Source: TMED78 sp036337035
GTDB taxonomy: Bacteria; Pseudomonadota; Gammaproteobacteria; Steroidobacterales; Rariloculaceae
NCBI GenBank assembly: GCA_036337035.1
Contig: JAYZFC010000003.1
Location: forward strand, 1-62,795
Reading direction: 5' to 3'
Length of the DNA: 62,795 nt
The notes beneath the pieces were generated by a model that saw nothing but the letters and a program-made list of their open reading frames with translations, made no database searches and was not told the DNA's origin. Of this stretch, positions 35,001 through 43,831 are shown piece by piece (within the stretch, counting starts at the first letter, position 1; the number at the start of each line of letters is the position of its first letter). Position numbers and translations under genes: made by a program.

Positions 35001-37214
35001 ATGTATATAAAAATATGTGTTTTTTCTTTTTATCTTTTTTTTGCGCTTAATTTGTCGGCTCAAAATGTAGCTAACAACTATCAAAAAAAATCTATTCAAA
35101 TATTAAGAACTAATATACCGCCAGTAATTGATGGTATTTTAGATGATGAAGCATGGTCTAAAGCTATAACAATAGATGACTTCCTCCTATCAAAACCCAT
35201 TGAAGGTGATGAACCGTCAGAAAAAACTGAGATTTATCTTATGTATGATGATGACTACTTATATATAGGTGGCCAATTTTGGGATAGTGATCCGGATATG
35301 ATATCAGCTACCACATCTGGCCATAGAGTAAGTAGACTAGGTGATGATGATCGTTTGGCAATAATTCTTTCAACTTATAATGACCTTAGAAGCGGTTACA
35401 GATTTGAAACTAATCCTAATGGGACTAAACACGAAGGGATATATAAAACTGTGGGTCAGCATTTAGCTACCTGGGATACAGTGTGGCACGCAGACTCCTC
35501 ATACAATGATCAAGGTTGGGCTACTGAAATTGCTATTCCTTTCAAATCAATATCATTTCACCCAAGTAATCAAACTTGGGGAATAAACTTTTCTCGAAGC
35601 ATTAGAAGGCGTGGAGAAGAAATAACCTGGATATCTAGAAATAGAACATACAATCCGAGCATAGTAGGAGAGCTAACTGGACTTACAGGAATGGATCAGG
35701 GAATAGGTCTAGATATCGTGCCAACGATAGTCATGGGAAATAAAAAAGATTTTAAATCAACCAGTGATCAATCGAGTAGCGAGCCATCCTTAGATTTATT
35801 CTATAAAATAACACCATCGCTAAATGGATCGCTCACATTCAATACCGACTTTTCCTCTACTGATGTTGATACAAGGCAAGTAAACTTAACAAGATTTAAT
35901 CTATTTTTTCCTGAGAAAAGGACATTTTTCCTCCAAGATACTGATATTTTTGAGTTTGGTAGAATTGGAAGCAATACTAACAACAAAGCCATAGATGGTC
36001 AGGCTAATAGGGAAAATGGTAGGCCTTTTTTCTCAAGAAAAATTGGTCTAAATAGTTCTGGTCAACCAATAGATATCAATCAAGGTGGCAAGCTTAGTGG
36101 TAGAATAGGTCGCTGGAGTATTGGAGCTTTAGCTATCAACCAGGACAGCTATAGCACCATAGAATCTTCAAATCTATTTGTGGGAAGAGCATCTGCTAGC
36201 ATACTGGAAGAATCATCAATTGGTTTAATTGCAACCAGTGGAGATCCTATTTCTAATATAGGTAATTCGCTTGTTGGTTTTGATTTTAGATATTTAAATA
36301 GTAGGCTTCCAAATGGAAAGATTATAGAAGCTGACATATGGGCACAAAAATCTAATACTCAGGGCATAAAAGGTAATGATAATGCCTCGAGCTTTGAGTT
36401 AAGAGCTCCAAATCAAACAGGGATTCGTTGGGCCATAGGCAAAAAAGAAATAGAAAAGAATTTTAAACCTGCTTTAGGCTTTACCAATAGAGTTGATATT
36501 AAAGATCTTACTGCTGATTTAGGCTATACCATTCGATTTGAATCAGGAAATTATTATACTATTTCTGGCTACCTTCAAGAAATATCATCTCTAGATGGTA
36601 GTACTCATTCAAACGTTCATGCAATAGAACAAAGATATAATAAAGCAAACAATGATCGCGTCTGGATGCGTCATAAAAAAACATCGGAAATCTTAAACAA
36701 ACCATTTAAAATATACACACCTTCTTCTGATCCATCTTCGTCTATTGTTATTTCTCCTGGTCAATATAAATTTAACACAACAAGAATAGGAATAGGTTCG
36801 GCTGGATTTAGAAAGTTCGCTACATCATTTGCATTTGAATATGGTGATTTTTATAATGGAACTATAAAAGAATTTTGGAGTCGTACATACTGGAGACCAT
36901 CTAAAAAAATTCTTTTTACGCTTAACCATAAAATAAGTAAAATACATTTACCTCAAGGAAGTTTTTCAGCTCAAATTACAGGTCTAGAGACACAAATCCC
37001 TCTATCGAACTCACTTTCGCTATCAAGCAATATTCAATATGATGATATTACTGAAAATCTTGGATTTAATGGGCGGCTTCACTGGATACCTGAAGATGGT
37101 AAAAATTTCTTTATTGTGATTAATCATAACTTAGAAGATTATGATAAAAACAACTCCTTTGTTTCATCTAGATCTGATATTAACATTAAAGCTAATTATT
37201 TAATTCGGTTTTAA
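35001..37214 (+). CDS. DUF5916 outer-membrane protein with CBM9-like N-terminal domain
   Basis: The 737-residue protein has a signal peptide (cleavage near LSAQN). A carbohydrate-binding family 9-like domain follows (about 35-220: PPVIDGILDDEAWSKA, LYIGGQFWDSDP, WGINFSRSIRRRGEE). The DUF5916 region contains RFNLFFPEKRTFFLQD and runs into a C-terminal segment of amphipathic strands typical of an outer-membrane barrel. Family function is not established; members are found beside TonB receptors, hydrolases and peptidases. It ends 1 bp from the convergent gene at 37216. Confidence 0.82.
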   Translation: MYIKICVFSFYLFFALNLSAQNVANNYQKKSIQILRTNIPPVIDGILDDEAWSKAITIDDFLLSKPIEGDEPSEKTEIYLMYDDDYLYIGGQFWDSDPDMISATTSGHRVSRLGDDDRLAIILSTYNDLRSGYRFETNPNGTKHEGIYKTVGQHLATWDTVWHADSSYNDQGWATEIAIPFKSISFHPSNQTWGINFSRSIRRRGEEITWISRNRTYNPSIVGELTGLTGMDQGIGLDIVPTIVMGNKKDFKSTSDQSSSEPSLDLFYKITPSLNGSLTFNTDFSSTDVDTRQVNLTRFNLFFPEKRTFFLQDTDIFEFGRIGSNTNNKAIDGQANRENGRPFFSRKIGLNSSGQPIDINQGGKLSGRIGRWSIGALAINQDSYSTIESSNLFVGRASASILEESSIGLIATSGDPISNIGNSLVGFDFRYLNSRLPNGKIIEADIWAQKSNTQGIKGNDNASSFELRAPNQTGIRWAIGKKEIEKNFKPALGFTNRVDIKDLTADLGYTIRFESGNYYTISGYLQEISSLDGSTHSNVHAIEQRYNKANNDRVWMRHKKTSEILNKPFKIYTPSSDPSSSIVISPGQYKFNTTRIGIGSAGFRKFATSFAFEYGDFYNGTIKEFWSRTYWRPSKKILFTLNHKISKIHLPQGSFSAQITGLETQIPLSNSLSLSSNIQYDDITENLGFNGRLHWIPEDGKNFFIVINHNLEDYDKNNSFVSSRSDINIKANYLIRF

Positions 37215-37215
37215 A

Positions 37216-37959
37216 TTAGTGCCCTACTTCTTCAGAAATGCAGCCATAAATAGAAAAGTTAAAAGATGAAGGCGAGTATCTATACCTTACCTCTTGAGGG
37301 GCCAACATTGTAATTGGATCAAAATATAAAATATCTACAGCCATAAAATCACTATCTCGATAAATTCTCTCTATACTTCTCATTGCTTCTGATTGAGGTA
37401 CCCACATAGATTTATTTGATCTTACAGCTCCAGTATCTGAAACTGAAACTTCTAGACTTCCTCCTCCTCTAGCTTCTGTAGATACAATGCTTTCAGTAAA
37501 ACCTAAGGTTTCTATTATTAGAGTGTCCCCATCATACCAGCCTATTGAGTGACCAATAGTAGGCATAAGGATATCATCTAAATTTTTTGCGCTTGGGGTA
37601 AATTCTAATGGATGGCCATTTTGATTAAGCTTTATTATTCTATGAACATCAAACATTTCATAATGAATCTCAACTCTATCTTCATACTGATCAACTCTCC
37701 ATACTGTATCAGGCTCATCCCATAGGCGGCCTACCCCTGAAGGAATACAAAGAGGATTTAAATCATCCTCAAAAATATTAAATATATCAATTCTTCTATG
37801 GCCTTCCTTCGTAAGCTCCCTTTGAGAATAAAATCTTTCACTTATATTTGGTATTCCACGAGTTAATTGCCAGATTCCACTCAAATCTGGAGCTGAAAAA
37901 ACATTTCTAAAAAAAAAGGAAAAGATAATGAAAAATAAAAATCTAAAATTGCTTCCCAT
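37216..37959 (-). CDS. Secreted protein, stand-alone C-terminal-type domain (copy A)
   Basis: The 247-residue protein has a signal peptide and then APDLSGIWQL. It contains CIPSGVGRLWDEPDTVW, DRVEIHYEMFDVHRIIKLNQ and IGHSIGWYDGDTLIIETLGF, the same domain as the C-terminal half of the DUF6152-type fusions. It lacks the His-His-Ser domain. It is a tandem duplicate of the next gene upstream; long stretches are nearly identical. Its ATG overlaps the upstream stop by one base (TAATG). Function unknown; the sandwich-like sequence suggests a ligand-binding fold. Confidence 0.72.
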   Translation of the reverse strand: MGSNFRFLFFIIFSFFFRNVFSAPDLSGIWQLTRGIPNISERFYSQRELTKEGHRRIDIFNIFEDDLNPLCIPSGVGRLWDEPDTVWRVDQYEDRVEIHYEMFDVHRIIKLNQNGHPLEFTPSAKNLDDILMPTIGHSIGWYDGDTLIIETLGFTESIVSTEARGGGSLEVSVSDTGAVRSNKSMWVPQSEAMRSIERIYRDSDFMAVDILYFDPITMLAPQEVRYRYSPSSFNFSIYGCISEEVGH

Positions 37960-38642
37960 TAATGTTCGCCATCTTTAGGGATACAACCATAAACTGAAAA
38001 CTCATATTGAGACGGTATATAAATATAACTAACATTTAAAGGGGCTGTCATTAATATTGGGTCAAAATAACTAATTTCCAAAGAAATATTATCTTCAACC
38101 ATAGAAATTCTCTCTATACTTCTTAAGGCTTGTGATTGAGGAAAAACATTAGTACCTAAAGTAGTAATATAGCTTTCAGTAAAACCCAAAGTTTCTATTA
38201 CTAGGGTATCTCCATCATACCAGCCAATAGAATGTCCTAAATTTTCAATATAGTTTCCATTAATATCAGTAGTGCTTGGAATAAAATCTATAGGGTGATG
38301 TTTTTGATTAAGATTTATGACTCTTTTAAGATCAAATATCTCATAATGAATCTCAACTCTATCGTCATATTGCTCTAACCTCCAAAGCGTATCAGGCTCA
38401 TCCCATAGGCGGCCTACACCTGAAGGAATGCAATAAAGACTAGGATCATCAACTAGAACATTATATTTATCAAGCCTTCTTTGACCCTCTTCTGTTGGCT
38501 TCTGTTCAGAATACACTCTCCAAATATAATCACCACGCCAATTTACCATCCAAGTACCTTCTAATTCTGGATAAGCAGAAAAAGCACAAAGTGGAAGCAG
38601 CACAAAAGAAAGTAATAAAATACTCAAATATCTCTTATACAT
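37959..38642 (-). CDS. Secreted protein, stand-alone C-terminal-type domain (copy B)
   Basis: The protein of about 227 residues has a signal peptide (MYKRYLSILLLSFVLLP onwards) and then AYPELEGTWMV. Shared segments with copy A include CIPSGVGRLWDEPDT, EIHYEIFDLKRVINLNQ and LGHSIGWYDGDTLVIETLGFTES. The start is ATG 38642, with TAGG about 7 bases upstream; a longer frame to 38669 would overlap the preceding gene. The duplication followed by divergence of loops (for example TEARGGG against TLGTN) points to different partners or ligands. Function unknown. Confidence 0.72.
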   Translation of the reverse strand: MYKRYLSILLLSFVLLPLCAFSAYPELEGTWMVNWRGDYIWRVYSEQKPTEEGQRRLDKYNVLVDDPSLYCIPSGVGRLWDEPDTLWRLEQYDDRVEIHYEIFDLKRVINLNQKHHPIDFIPSTTDINGNYIENLGHSIGWYDGDTLVIETLGFTESYITTLGTNVFPQSQALRSIERISMVEDNISLEISYFDPILMTAPLNVSYIYIPSQYEFSVYGCIPKDGEH

Positions 38643-38649
38643 ATAATAC

Positions 38650-39684
38650 CTAGTGAATAAAATTATCATTTAAAGAACACTCATAAGGATCAATAGTCAT
38701 GTCTGGTCGCCAAATCATTGGGATAACCGCTGTTACTGGCCTTGTGAAAGTTTCTGGGTCATTTACTGTTATTGAATAAGTCATATAGTTCGCATCTTCA
38801 CTAACTGTAAATTTTTCTAGAGTATTGACCATTCTACTTTGTCTAACTGTACCAATGTGATCAAAATAAGGCCAGTCTATATTAGTGGTATTGATAACCA
38901 AGCTATCACCCTCCCAACTTCCAGTTGAATAGCCAAGAGGAGAAAATTTAATCCCTTCCGGAATATCAGCAGACATGTGAACAGTTCTCTCTATATCAGA
39001 TATCTCGCCCCTAATTGTAATTATGTTCCCTTCTTGCTTTAAGCTAAACGGATGAACAGCAGTTGTTCTCATAGCAGCAGGCATACCAGGTGCTAAACAT
39101 AACATAGTAGGATCTGTTTCAGAGTTATAGGCTGTTTGTTGCAAAGATGCTTTCTCGGTTAAAGGCAAATCAGTAAATTCATTCTCAGTCCATGCTTGTG
39201 GCAACCATACTCTAAATAATCCATGCCCAGAAGGGTTAGACAAACTATTAAGAACATCTTCAGACGAAACTCGATTAAAACCCTCGTTTATATCTGACCA
39301 AATAGGCTGAGTACGCCCTCTCACACTAACCTCCGTGCCATTTGGAAGCAATATATTTGATGTTGACAAGACATTTAGTCTTCGTTTTGATGGTGTTCCA
39401 TAAACTCTCAAATTATCGCCTAAATTAACTAAAGTGCTATCAAACCCTTTCCTATTAAGCGAGATTAAATCCTGGAACTCTAAATCCCATATCGAAATGC
39501 TGTCGTCAAGATTTTCTATTTCTAATTTTAATCTGACATGGGGGTTGCTCCAGCTAGCTGCAATAACTCTCCCAATCAATTCAATTGGTTCATTTCCATG
39601 ATACTCAGCATGTGAATGATGGCTGTTGGCATTATAAATACCGAGAAATAAAAAAACTAAAAAAAAGCAAACTTTATTATTCAT
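38650..39684 (-). CDS. Secreted two-domain DUF6152-type protein
   Basis: The 344-residue protein has a signal peptide ending NANS, then HHSHAEYHG with extra histidines. The N-terminal domain has WSNPHVRLKLEI, the linker GRTQPIWSD, and the C-terminal domain CLAPGMPAAMRTTAVHPFSL, SPLGYSTGSWEGDSLVINT and IDWPYFDHIGTVRQS. The architecture equals that of 32058-33092 and 40574-41584. GGAG lies 7 bases before the ATG. It heads the pair of stand-alone C-terminal-type genes, which follow within 8 bp, so these three are co-expressed. Function unknown. Confidence 0.8.
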   Translation of the reverse strand: MNNKVCFFLVFLFLGIYNANSHHSHAEYHGNEPIELIGRVIAASWSNPHVRLKLEIENLDDSISIWDLEFQDLISLNRKGFDSTLVNLGDNLRVYGTPSKRRLNVLSTSNILLPNGTEVSVRGRTQPIWSDINEGFNRVSSEDVLNSLSNPSGHGLFRVWLPQAWTENEFTDLPLTEKASLQQTAYNSETDPTMLCLAPGMPAAMRTTAVHPFSLKQEGNIITIRGEISDIERTVHMSADIPEGIKFSPLGYSTGSWEGDSLVINTTNIDWPYFDHIGTVRQSRMVNTLEKFTVSEDANYMTYSITVNDPETFTRPVTAVIPMIWRPDMTIDPYECSLNDNFIH

Positions 39685-39713
39685 AAACTACTCCAGAACT
39701 ACTCCAGAAAAAA

Positions 39714-40106
39714 TTAATTTCTATAAGGATTATCTGGTAACTCTATAATAGATCTACCATCTGGTAAAATTGCCTCAACCATATCGATGATCTTCTCTTC
39801 TCTACCTAAGAAACCAGTCAGTGTTATTTCTGTTCCCTCTTTCATTGCATCAAAATCAAAACTACCCCTTCTTAAGGCTATTGTAGCAAGAAGTTCTATT
39901 AACCATTCCTCGTTCTCTCCAGCTTGATTTTTTGTTTCCAACACAAAAGAAGCATGAGGATTAATCCATTTAGTAGACCTAATTGTACCTTCCAAAGTAA
40001 TAAGCTGACCAGTAAAATGAAGAGCCTTTGAATGATGTGCAACAACAAAAGCTGGCGACATTAAGTATAAAATAATTGATAGCTTAAAAAAATAATTGAT
40101 CATCAT
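39714..40106 (-). CDS. Secreted single-domain DUF6152-type protein (copy A)
   Basis: The protein of about 130 residues has a signal peptide ending FVVA, then HHSKALHF, the WINPHASFVLET motif and EEWLIELLATIALRRGSF. It is a tandem duplicate of the next upstream gene. The start is set at ATG 40106; a GTG at 40112 that overlaps the upstream stop and an ATG at 40103 are alternatives. The predicted mature N-terminus would be His-His-Ser. It precedes the two-domain protein gene by 29 bp in the same direction. Function unknown. Confidence 0.78.
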   Translation of the reverse strand: MMINYFFKLSIILYLMSPAFVVAHHSKALHFTGQLITLEGTIRSTKWINPHASFVLETKNQAGENEEWLIELLATIALRRGSFDFDAMKEGTEITLTGFLGREEKIIDMVEAILPDGRSIIELPDNPYRN

Positions 40107-40108
40107 AT

Positions 40109-40498
40109 TCACAAGTCTCTTCTGTAGAAAAAAGCATTTTCAGTTATAGATGTTCCATCTGATAAGATTGCCTCACCAAAACGCATGGTATAAGGCTTTA
40201 TGCCGTTTCTTCCAGTAAGTTTAATATAAGTACCATCTGTTAAAGCATCAAAATTAAAGCCACTTCTTCTTAAAGCTATAACTGCAAGTAGTTCTATTAA
40301 CCATTCCTCTACTTCACCAGATTGATTTCTTGTTTCCAAAATAAAAGAAGCGTGAGGATTAATCCATTTAATATCCTTAATCTTTCCCTCTATAGCTACT
40401 ACCTCTTGAGTAAAATTAAGAGCTACTGAGTGATGAGCTGATACTAAAAAAGGTAAAAATAATATAAAAAATATCATCCCTCTAGTAAATAAACACAT
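40109..40498 (-). CDS. Secreted single-domain DUF6152-type protein (copy B)
   Basis: The 129-residue protein has a signal peptide ending LVSA, then HHSVALNF, WINPHASFILET and EEWLIELLAVIALRRSGF. AGAGGA lies 6 bases before the ATG. It is the first gene of a five-gene leftward run (40498 to 37216) made up only of this protein family and its partner domain. A 75-bp divergent gap separates it from the rightward paralogue at 40574. Function unknown; N-terminal metal binding is inferred from the sequence pattern. Confidence 0.78.
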   Translation of the reverse strand: MCLFTRGMIFFILFLPFLVSAHHSVALNFTQEVVAIEGKIKDIKWINPHASFILETRNQSGEVEEWLIELLAVIALRRSGFNFDALTDGTYIKLTGRNGIKPYTMRFGEAILSDGTSITENAFFYRRDL

Positions 40499-40573
40499 AC
40501 TGTCCTCTCTTTTGATTAATAGAGTATGTAATTATACTAAGATATTTAAAATTACTATACAATATTATTAATA

Positions 40574-41584
40574 ATGAACTTTAAAATAATAAAAATACCT
40601 TTTGTTCTTCTTTTAGTTAATTTCTTTCTAACCGTAAACATTAAGGCTCACCACTCTATGGCCTCATATGCTACTGAATTAACTGAATATACTGGGATAG
40701 TAACTAGCGTAGAATGGAGAAACCCACATATTGTCTTTACAATAAATAATGCGTTAGATAATAAATTGTGGCGATTTGAAGCAGAATCTATTTATGTGCT
40801 AAAAAGGGCAGGAATAAATGATTTAATGGTTGATGTAGGGGATTTTGTTAGAATAGCTGCCAATCCTTCTAGCATAAAAGATAGAGATGCTTTAGCAAAA
40901 AACTTACTTAGGCCAGATGGTGTAGAAATCGTTCTTCACCCTACATCACGGCCTCTGTGGAGTAATGATTTTGTTGGTGTATATAACCGTAGCATTGAAA
41001 ATAATACAAATATAGATACAGTTTCTGAAAATAAAGGTTTTTTCAGAACCTGGAGCAATCCAGGAACTTTTCCTAAATTGACAGCCCACCTACCATTTAC
41101 TGATAGAGCATTACAATCAAGAAATGAATGGGATGTTACTGATAATTTTGCAACAAGATGTGAACCTGAAGGTATGCCAAGAATAATGAGAAACCCTCAT
41201 CCTTATGAATTTATCAATTTAGGAAAAATTATAGAAATTAAAACTGAATTATACGATACAGTTCGAACAGTTCACATGGAAGACTCTTCAATGCCAACTA
41301 ATATAAATCCATCTAGATTAGGCTACTCATCTGGCTATTGGGAAAATGGAGATTTAGTTATAAAGACTTCGCATATTAATTGGCCCTATTTTGACAATAT
41401 AGGAACTAAGCAAAGTGAAAATGTGACAATAGAGGAGCGATATACATTGAGTAATGACCAGAATAGATTGTATTATCATTTTTCTATTAAAGATTCCTAT
41501 ACTTTTTATGAAATTGCAACATTTGAAAGTTACTGGGTTGCACTTGGAGAAAGTTTAGAACCTTACAATTGTAGGCTATATTAA
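40574..41584 (+). CDS. Secreted two-domain DUF6152-type protein
   Basis: The 336-residue protein has a signal peptide ending NIKA, then HHSMASYATE, the WRNPHIVFTI motif, the linker TSRPLWSND, and the C-terminal domain CEPEGMPRIMRNPHPYEF, SRLGYSSGYWENGDLVIKT and INWPYFDNIGTKQSEN. It is transcribed away from the leftward group of paralogues. The six conserved residues of the HHS and NPH motifs are all intact. Ribosome-binding site weak. Function unknown. Confidence 0.8.
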   Translation: MNFKIIKIPFVLLLVNFFLTVNIKAHHSMASYATELTEYTGIVTSVEWRNPHIVFTINNALDNKLWRFEAESIYVLKRAGINDLMVDVGDFVRIAANPSSIKDRDALAKNLLRPDGVEIVLHPTSRPLWSNDFVGVYNRSIENNTNIDTVSENKGFFRTWSNPGTFPKLTAHLPFTDRALQSRNEWDVTDNFATRCEPEGMPRIMRNPHPYEFINLGKIIEIKTELYDTVRTVHMEDSSMPTNINPSRLGYSSGYWENGDLVIKTSHINWPYFDNIGTKQSENVTIEERYTLSNDQNRLYYHFSIKDSYTFYEIATFESYWVALGESLEPYNCRLY

Positions 41585-41674
41585 TTAACTTTGATAATGA
41601 TGTTTAGCCTTTTATATTTTTTTCTTACTAATGGTTTTTAAAAAAATGTTTATTAATAAAAAAGGGAAATAGAT

Positions 41675-42562
41675 ATGGATAATGTAAAAATAAATAAAAT
41701 GCAACATGCAGAGGGATTTATAGCTGCCTTAGATCAAAGTGGTGGAAGCACACCTAAAGCATTAAGCTTGTATGGAATAACAAACAGTTCATGGAATAAT
41801 GATGAAGAGATGTTCTCACTCGTTCATGAAATGCGGACTAGAATAATTAAAAGCCAATCTTTTACAGGAAAAAATATAATAGCGGCAATATTATTTGAAA
41901 ATACTATGGATAGAAAAATTAATAATTTGCCGACAGCTGATTATCTATGGAATGAAAAAAATATCCTCCCTATACTAAAAGTAGATAAGGGTTTATCAGA
42001 TGAGAATAATGGAGTCCAACTCATGAACCCTATGCCACAACTAGATAATCTTCTCCAAAAAGCAAAATCTAATGGCATTTTTGGAACCAAAATGAGATCT
42101 GTAATTAAACAATATTCAGATCAAGGTATAGAAGAAATTGTTGAGCAACAGTTTTTATTAGCTAAACAGATTTTATCTTTTGGGCTTGTTCCAATAATTG
42201 AACCAGAAGTTGATATTCACTGTCCAGAAAAAGATGCTGCTGAACATAAATTAAATGCTTGCCTCATAGAGTCGCTAAATAAGCTTGATTCTAATAGCCT
42301 AGTAATGCTAAAACTTACCCTGCCTGAAGAAAATAACTTATATATAGATTGTGTTAACCACGAAAAAACACTAAGAGTTGTTGCTCTATCTGGTGGCTAT
42401 AGTAGGGAAGAGGCTAATAAAAGGCTTTATAATCAAAAAGGGATGATAGCAAGTTTTTCTAGAGCCCTTTCTGAAGGACTGTCTGTAAATCAATCTGATG
42501 ATGAGTTTGATGATATGCTCAGGAAATCAATTAAACAAATATGTGAAGCATCAAGAACTTGA
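41675..42562 (+). CDS. fda: Class I fructose-bisphosphate aldolase (FdaB type)
   Basis: The 295-residue protein matches the staphylococcal-type class I aldolase along its whole length: HAEGFIAALDQSGGSTPKAL, LVHEMRTRIIKS, PILKVDKGL, GIFGTKMRS, LVPIIEPEVDIH, the Schiff-base lysine segment VMLKLTLPEE, and RVVALSGGYSREEANK. It needs no metal and interconverts fructose 1,6-bisphosphate with the triose phosphates. AAGGG precedes the ATG. With the archaeal-type GAPDH and PGK this gives three glycolytic or gluconeogenic genes of unusual type within 20 kb. Its 3' end overlaps serS by 12 bp, tail to tail. Confidence 0.93.
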   Translation: MDNVKINKMQHAEGFIAALDQSGGSTPKALSLYGITNSSWNNDEEMFSLVHEMRTRIIKSQSFTGKNIIAAILFENTMDRKINNLPTADYLWNEKNILPILKVDKGLSDENNGVQLMNPMPQLDNLLQKAKSNGIFGTKMRSVIKQYSDQGIEEIVEQQFLLAKQILSFGLVPIIEPEVDIHCPEKDAAEHKLNACLIESLNKLDSNSLVMLKLTLPEENNLYIDCVNHEKTLRVVALSGGYSREEANKRLYNQKGMIASFSRALSEGLSVNQSDDEFDDMLRKSIKQICEASRT

Positions 42563-43831
42563 GATTATTTTTTGATCAAGCATATAAGGCCTCAAAACTT
42601 CTGGAATAGTTACTGAGCCATCTTTATTCTGATAATTTTCTATAATACTAATAAAAGCTCTTCCTACTGCTACTCCAGAGCCATTTAAAGTATGGACTAG
42701 TTCTGGCTTGTTCATTGTCTGATCCCTCCAACGTGCCTGAATCCTTCTGGATTGGAAATCTTCACAATTACTGCAAGAAGATATTTCTCTATAAAGTTTC
42801 TGGCTTGGAATCCATACTTCAATATCAAAAGTTTTAGAAGCGCTAAAACCTGTATCACCACTACATAAAGTAACCACTCTATAAGGAAGATCTAATCTCC
42901 TAAGAACTTCTTCTGCATGAGATAAAAGCTCGTCAAGAGCATTATAAGAATTTTCCGGCTTAACAATCTGCACTAACTCTACTTTATCAAACTGATGTTG
43001 ACGCATCATTCCTCTAGTATCTTTTCCATATGAACCAGCTTCTGATCTAAAACAGGGTGTATGAGAAACAAGCTTTATTGGAAGATCTTTACTATTAATT
43101 ATTTTTTCTCTAACTAAATTAGTTAAAGGGACTTCTGAGGTTGGAATCAAAAAAAGATCTTTTTCGCTATCTACAGAAAATAGATCTTCCTTAAATTTAG
43201 GAAGCTGCCCAGTACCAAATAATGACTGAGAGTTGACTAGATAGGGAACATATACTTCTTCATATTTATGCTCAATTGTATGAAGATCAACCATAAACTG
43301 TGTCAAAGCTCTATGAAGCTGAGCCAATTTAGAACTCAAAACTGTAAACCTACTTCCAGACAAATTGGTTGCTGCTTTTTGATCAAGAAAACCAAGATTC
43401 TCTGCTATTTTAATATGATCTAATGGGTCAAAATTAAAATTTCTTATAGATCCCCAAGTGCTATGCTGTTTATTTGAAGACTCATCATGGCCTAATGGAA
43501 CAGATTCGTGTAATAAATTTGGCAAACCATGAGTAAGCTCATCAAGCTTTTCATTAACTAGCTTTAACTTACTTTCTGAATCTAAAAGAGAGCTACTAAT
43601 CGAATCAACATTCTTTTTCTGTTTTGCAGTATCTAAGCCTTTTGATTTACTTAAACCAATAGCCTTAGAAGCATCATTACGAGCTTTCCTTAGCTCCTCA
43701 ACATTTATCTGTAATTCTTTTCGATTTTTCTCTAAATCAATAAGTTTATCTTTATTTAGCTTAAAACCTCTCTTTGCAAGATTATTGCTTACAAACTCTA
43801 AATCTGTTCTAAGTAGCTTTGGATTAATCAT
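42551..43831 (-). CDS. serS: Seryl-tRNA synthetase
   Basis: The 426-residue class II synthetase has an N-terminal coiled-coil arm for tRNA-Ser (about 25-110) and a catalytic domain with motif 2 (FRSEAGSYGKDTRGMMRQHQF, where arginine contacts ATP) and motif 3 (NGSGVAVGRAFISIIENYQ). It also charges tRNA-Sec where present. It sits in the ftsK-lolA-serS region typical of gammaproteobacteria, but rarA, which usually lies between lolA and serS, is absent and a VanZ-like gene takes its place, overlapping serS by 4 bp. Confidence 0.97.
   Translation of the reverse strand: MINPKLLRTDLEFVSNNLAKRGFKLNKDKLIDLEKNRKELQINVEELRKARNDASKAIGLSKSKGLDTAKQKKNVDSISSSLLDSESKLKLVNEKLDELTHGLPNLLHESVPLGHDESSNKQHSTWGSIRNFNFDPLDHIKIAENLGFLDQKAATNLSGSRFTVLSSKLAQLHRALTQFMVDLHTIEHKYEEVYVPYLVNSQSLFGTGQLPKFKEDLFSVDSEKDLFLIPTSEVPLTNLVREKIINSKDLPIKLVSHTPCFRSEAGSYGKDTRGMMRQHQFDKVELVQIVKPENSYNALDELLSHAEEVLRRLDLPYRVVTLCSGDTGFSASKTFDIEVWIPSQKLYREISSCSNCEDFQSRRIQARWRDQTMNKPELVHTLNGSGVAVGRAFISIIENYQNKDGSVTIPEVLRPYMLDQKIISSS

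Noticed and set aside
8536..42562. Classical genomic island or prophage
   Set aside because: No integrase, transposase, tRNA boundary, direct-repeat attachment site or phage structural gene was seen.
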